Shown piece by piece: positions 26,267 through 26,521 of a DNA stretch of 26,521 nt. The notes under the pieces were generated by a model. It did not search any database. It had not been told where the DNA came from and worked only from the letters and a program-made list of their open reading frames with translations. Origin of the DNA: Commensalibacter sp963921845 (GTDB taxonomy: Bacteria > Pseudomonadota > Alphaproteobacteria > Acetobacterales > Acetobacteraceae); NCBI RefSeq assembly GCF_963921845.1, contig NZ_CAWUGZ010000074.1:1-26521 (forward strand), in the 5' to 3' direction. Positions within the stretch are counted from its first letter, which is position 1. Every line of letters begins with the position of its first letter. The position numbers and the translations under genes were made by a program.

Positions 26267-26310
26267 AATGAGGCATATTTATTTTAAGTAAGTATGCCTC
26301 ATTTTAGTTT
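26267..26310 (+). terminator. strong hairpin terminator after the giant gene
   Basis: AATGAGGCATA pairs perfectly with TATGCCTCATT (11 bp), and the stem continues inward through TTTATT/AGTAAG with two G-U pairs to a three-base loop. It is followed by TTAGTTT. Placed 10 bases after the stop codon, it is the best intrinsic terminator in the window. Confidence 0.75.
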
Positions 26311-26400
26311 CAGTATTACATGGCTATTGAATTAGGCTTTTATTGATTAAGGCGTTATGAGTAGCCGATTTGTATTACTAATCTTAATTTAAAGTTTTTT

Positions 26401-26521
26401 TATAATAGCGCTCTTGGCTCTTTGGATGGGATGTTGAGATTTACAGACTTAAGTTTTGCATGGGTTTTGTTTGGAATTGACTGTTCGTTTTTTTGTGGTT
26501 CGCTGGGGGGTATTTAATTTG
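26401..26521 (+). promoter_or_regulatory. possible rRNA-operon promoter and leader, running off the window
   Basis: A perfect TATAAT (26401-26406) is followed at once by the GC-rich AGCGCTC, a discriminator like those of stringently controlled stable-RNA promoters. Ten bases later GCTCTTTG (26417-26424) resembles the boxA antitermination site of rRNA leaders. From 26421 on the plus strand is strongly G/T-biased with very few C. No good -35 is seen at 16-18 bases. Short minus-strand frames ending at 26449 offer a competing reading as the 3' end of a gene. Confidence 0.3.

Noticed and set aside
26431..26517. Short plus-strand frame starting at 26431 (MLRFTDLS...) near the right edge
   Set aside because: Fewer than 30 codons, no ribosome site, and biased G/T composition fits a non-coding leader at least as well.

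Overview
The window is strongly AT-rich and gene-dense. Its gene content points to an alphaproteobacterium of the acetic acid bacteria (Acetobacteraceae). The main grounds are a CobS/CobT pair preceded by a J-domain gene, a MaeB-type malic enzyme, an NDUFAF5-like methyltransferase, and a giant beta-helix protein ending in the Hint domain plus C-terminal tail that is common in that family. The low GC would fit an insect-associated lineage such as Commensalibacter. That assignment is inference, because no rRNA lies inside the window.

Layout. (1) 182-3405, minus strand: a SAM methyltransferase, then galU and a phosphohexomutase with overlapping stop and start codons. The last two supply UDP-glucose and hexose-1-phosphates for envelope polysaccharide. 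(2) 3503-5779, minus: malic enzyme with a phosphotransacetylase-like tail. Next come tRNA-Leu(GAG) with a recognisable promoter and a LolA-like protein carrying a lipobox. (3) 7216-10821, plus: J-domain protein, cobS and cobT, the cobaltochelatase AAA+/VWA pair; no cobN is present. (4) 11022-13910, minus: a compact asrA-asrB-asrC operon for siroheme-dependent anaerobic sulfite reductase, the most surprising metabolic content for an acetic acid bacterium. (5) 14424-16874, minus: two tandem class I aminotransferases. (6) 17299-20164, plus: a poorly characterised glycosyltransferase-like protein coupled to a DUF4432 aldose-mutarotase-like protein. (7) 20165-21166: a 1 kb gene-free stretch rich in inverted repeats, including a consensus TATAAT flanked by TACCAA/TTGGTA arms and an 18-bp hairpin in the presumed leader. 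(8) 21167-26257, plus: a 1696-residue repetitive beta-helix protein ending in a Hint autoprocessing domain, closed by a strong hairpin terminator. (9) 26311-26521: no gene. The plus strand becomes G/T-rich and carries TATAAT, a GC-rich discriminator and a boxA-like GCTCTTTG, possibly the leader of an rRNA operon just outside the window.

The best candidate for something undescribed is the 17-26 kb block: a putative sugar-handling gene pair, a repeat-rich control region, and a very large Hint-terminated beta-helix protein with no visible export signal. Grouping them as one system is a hypothesis only.
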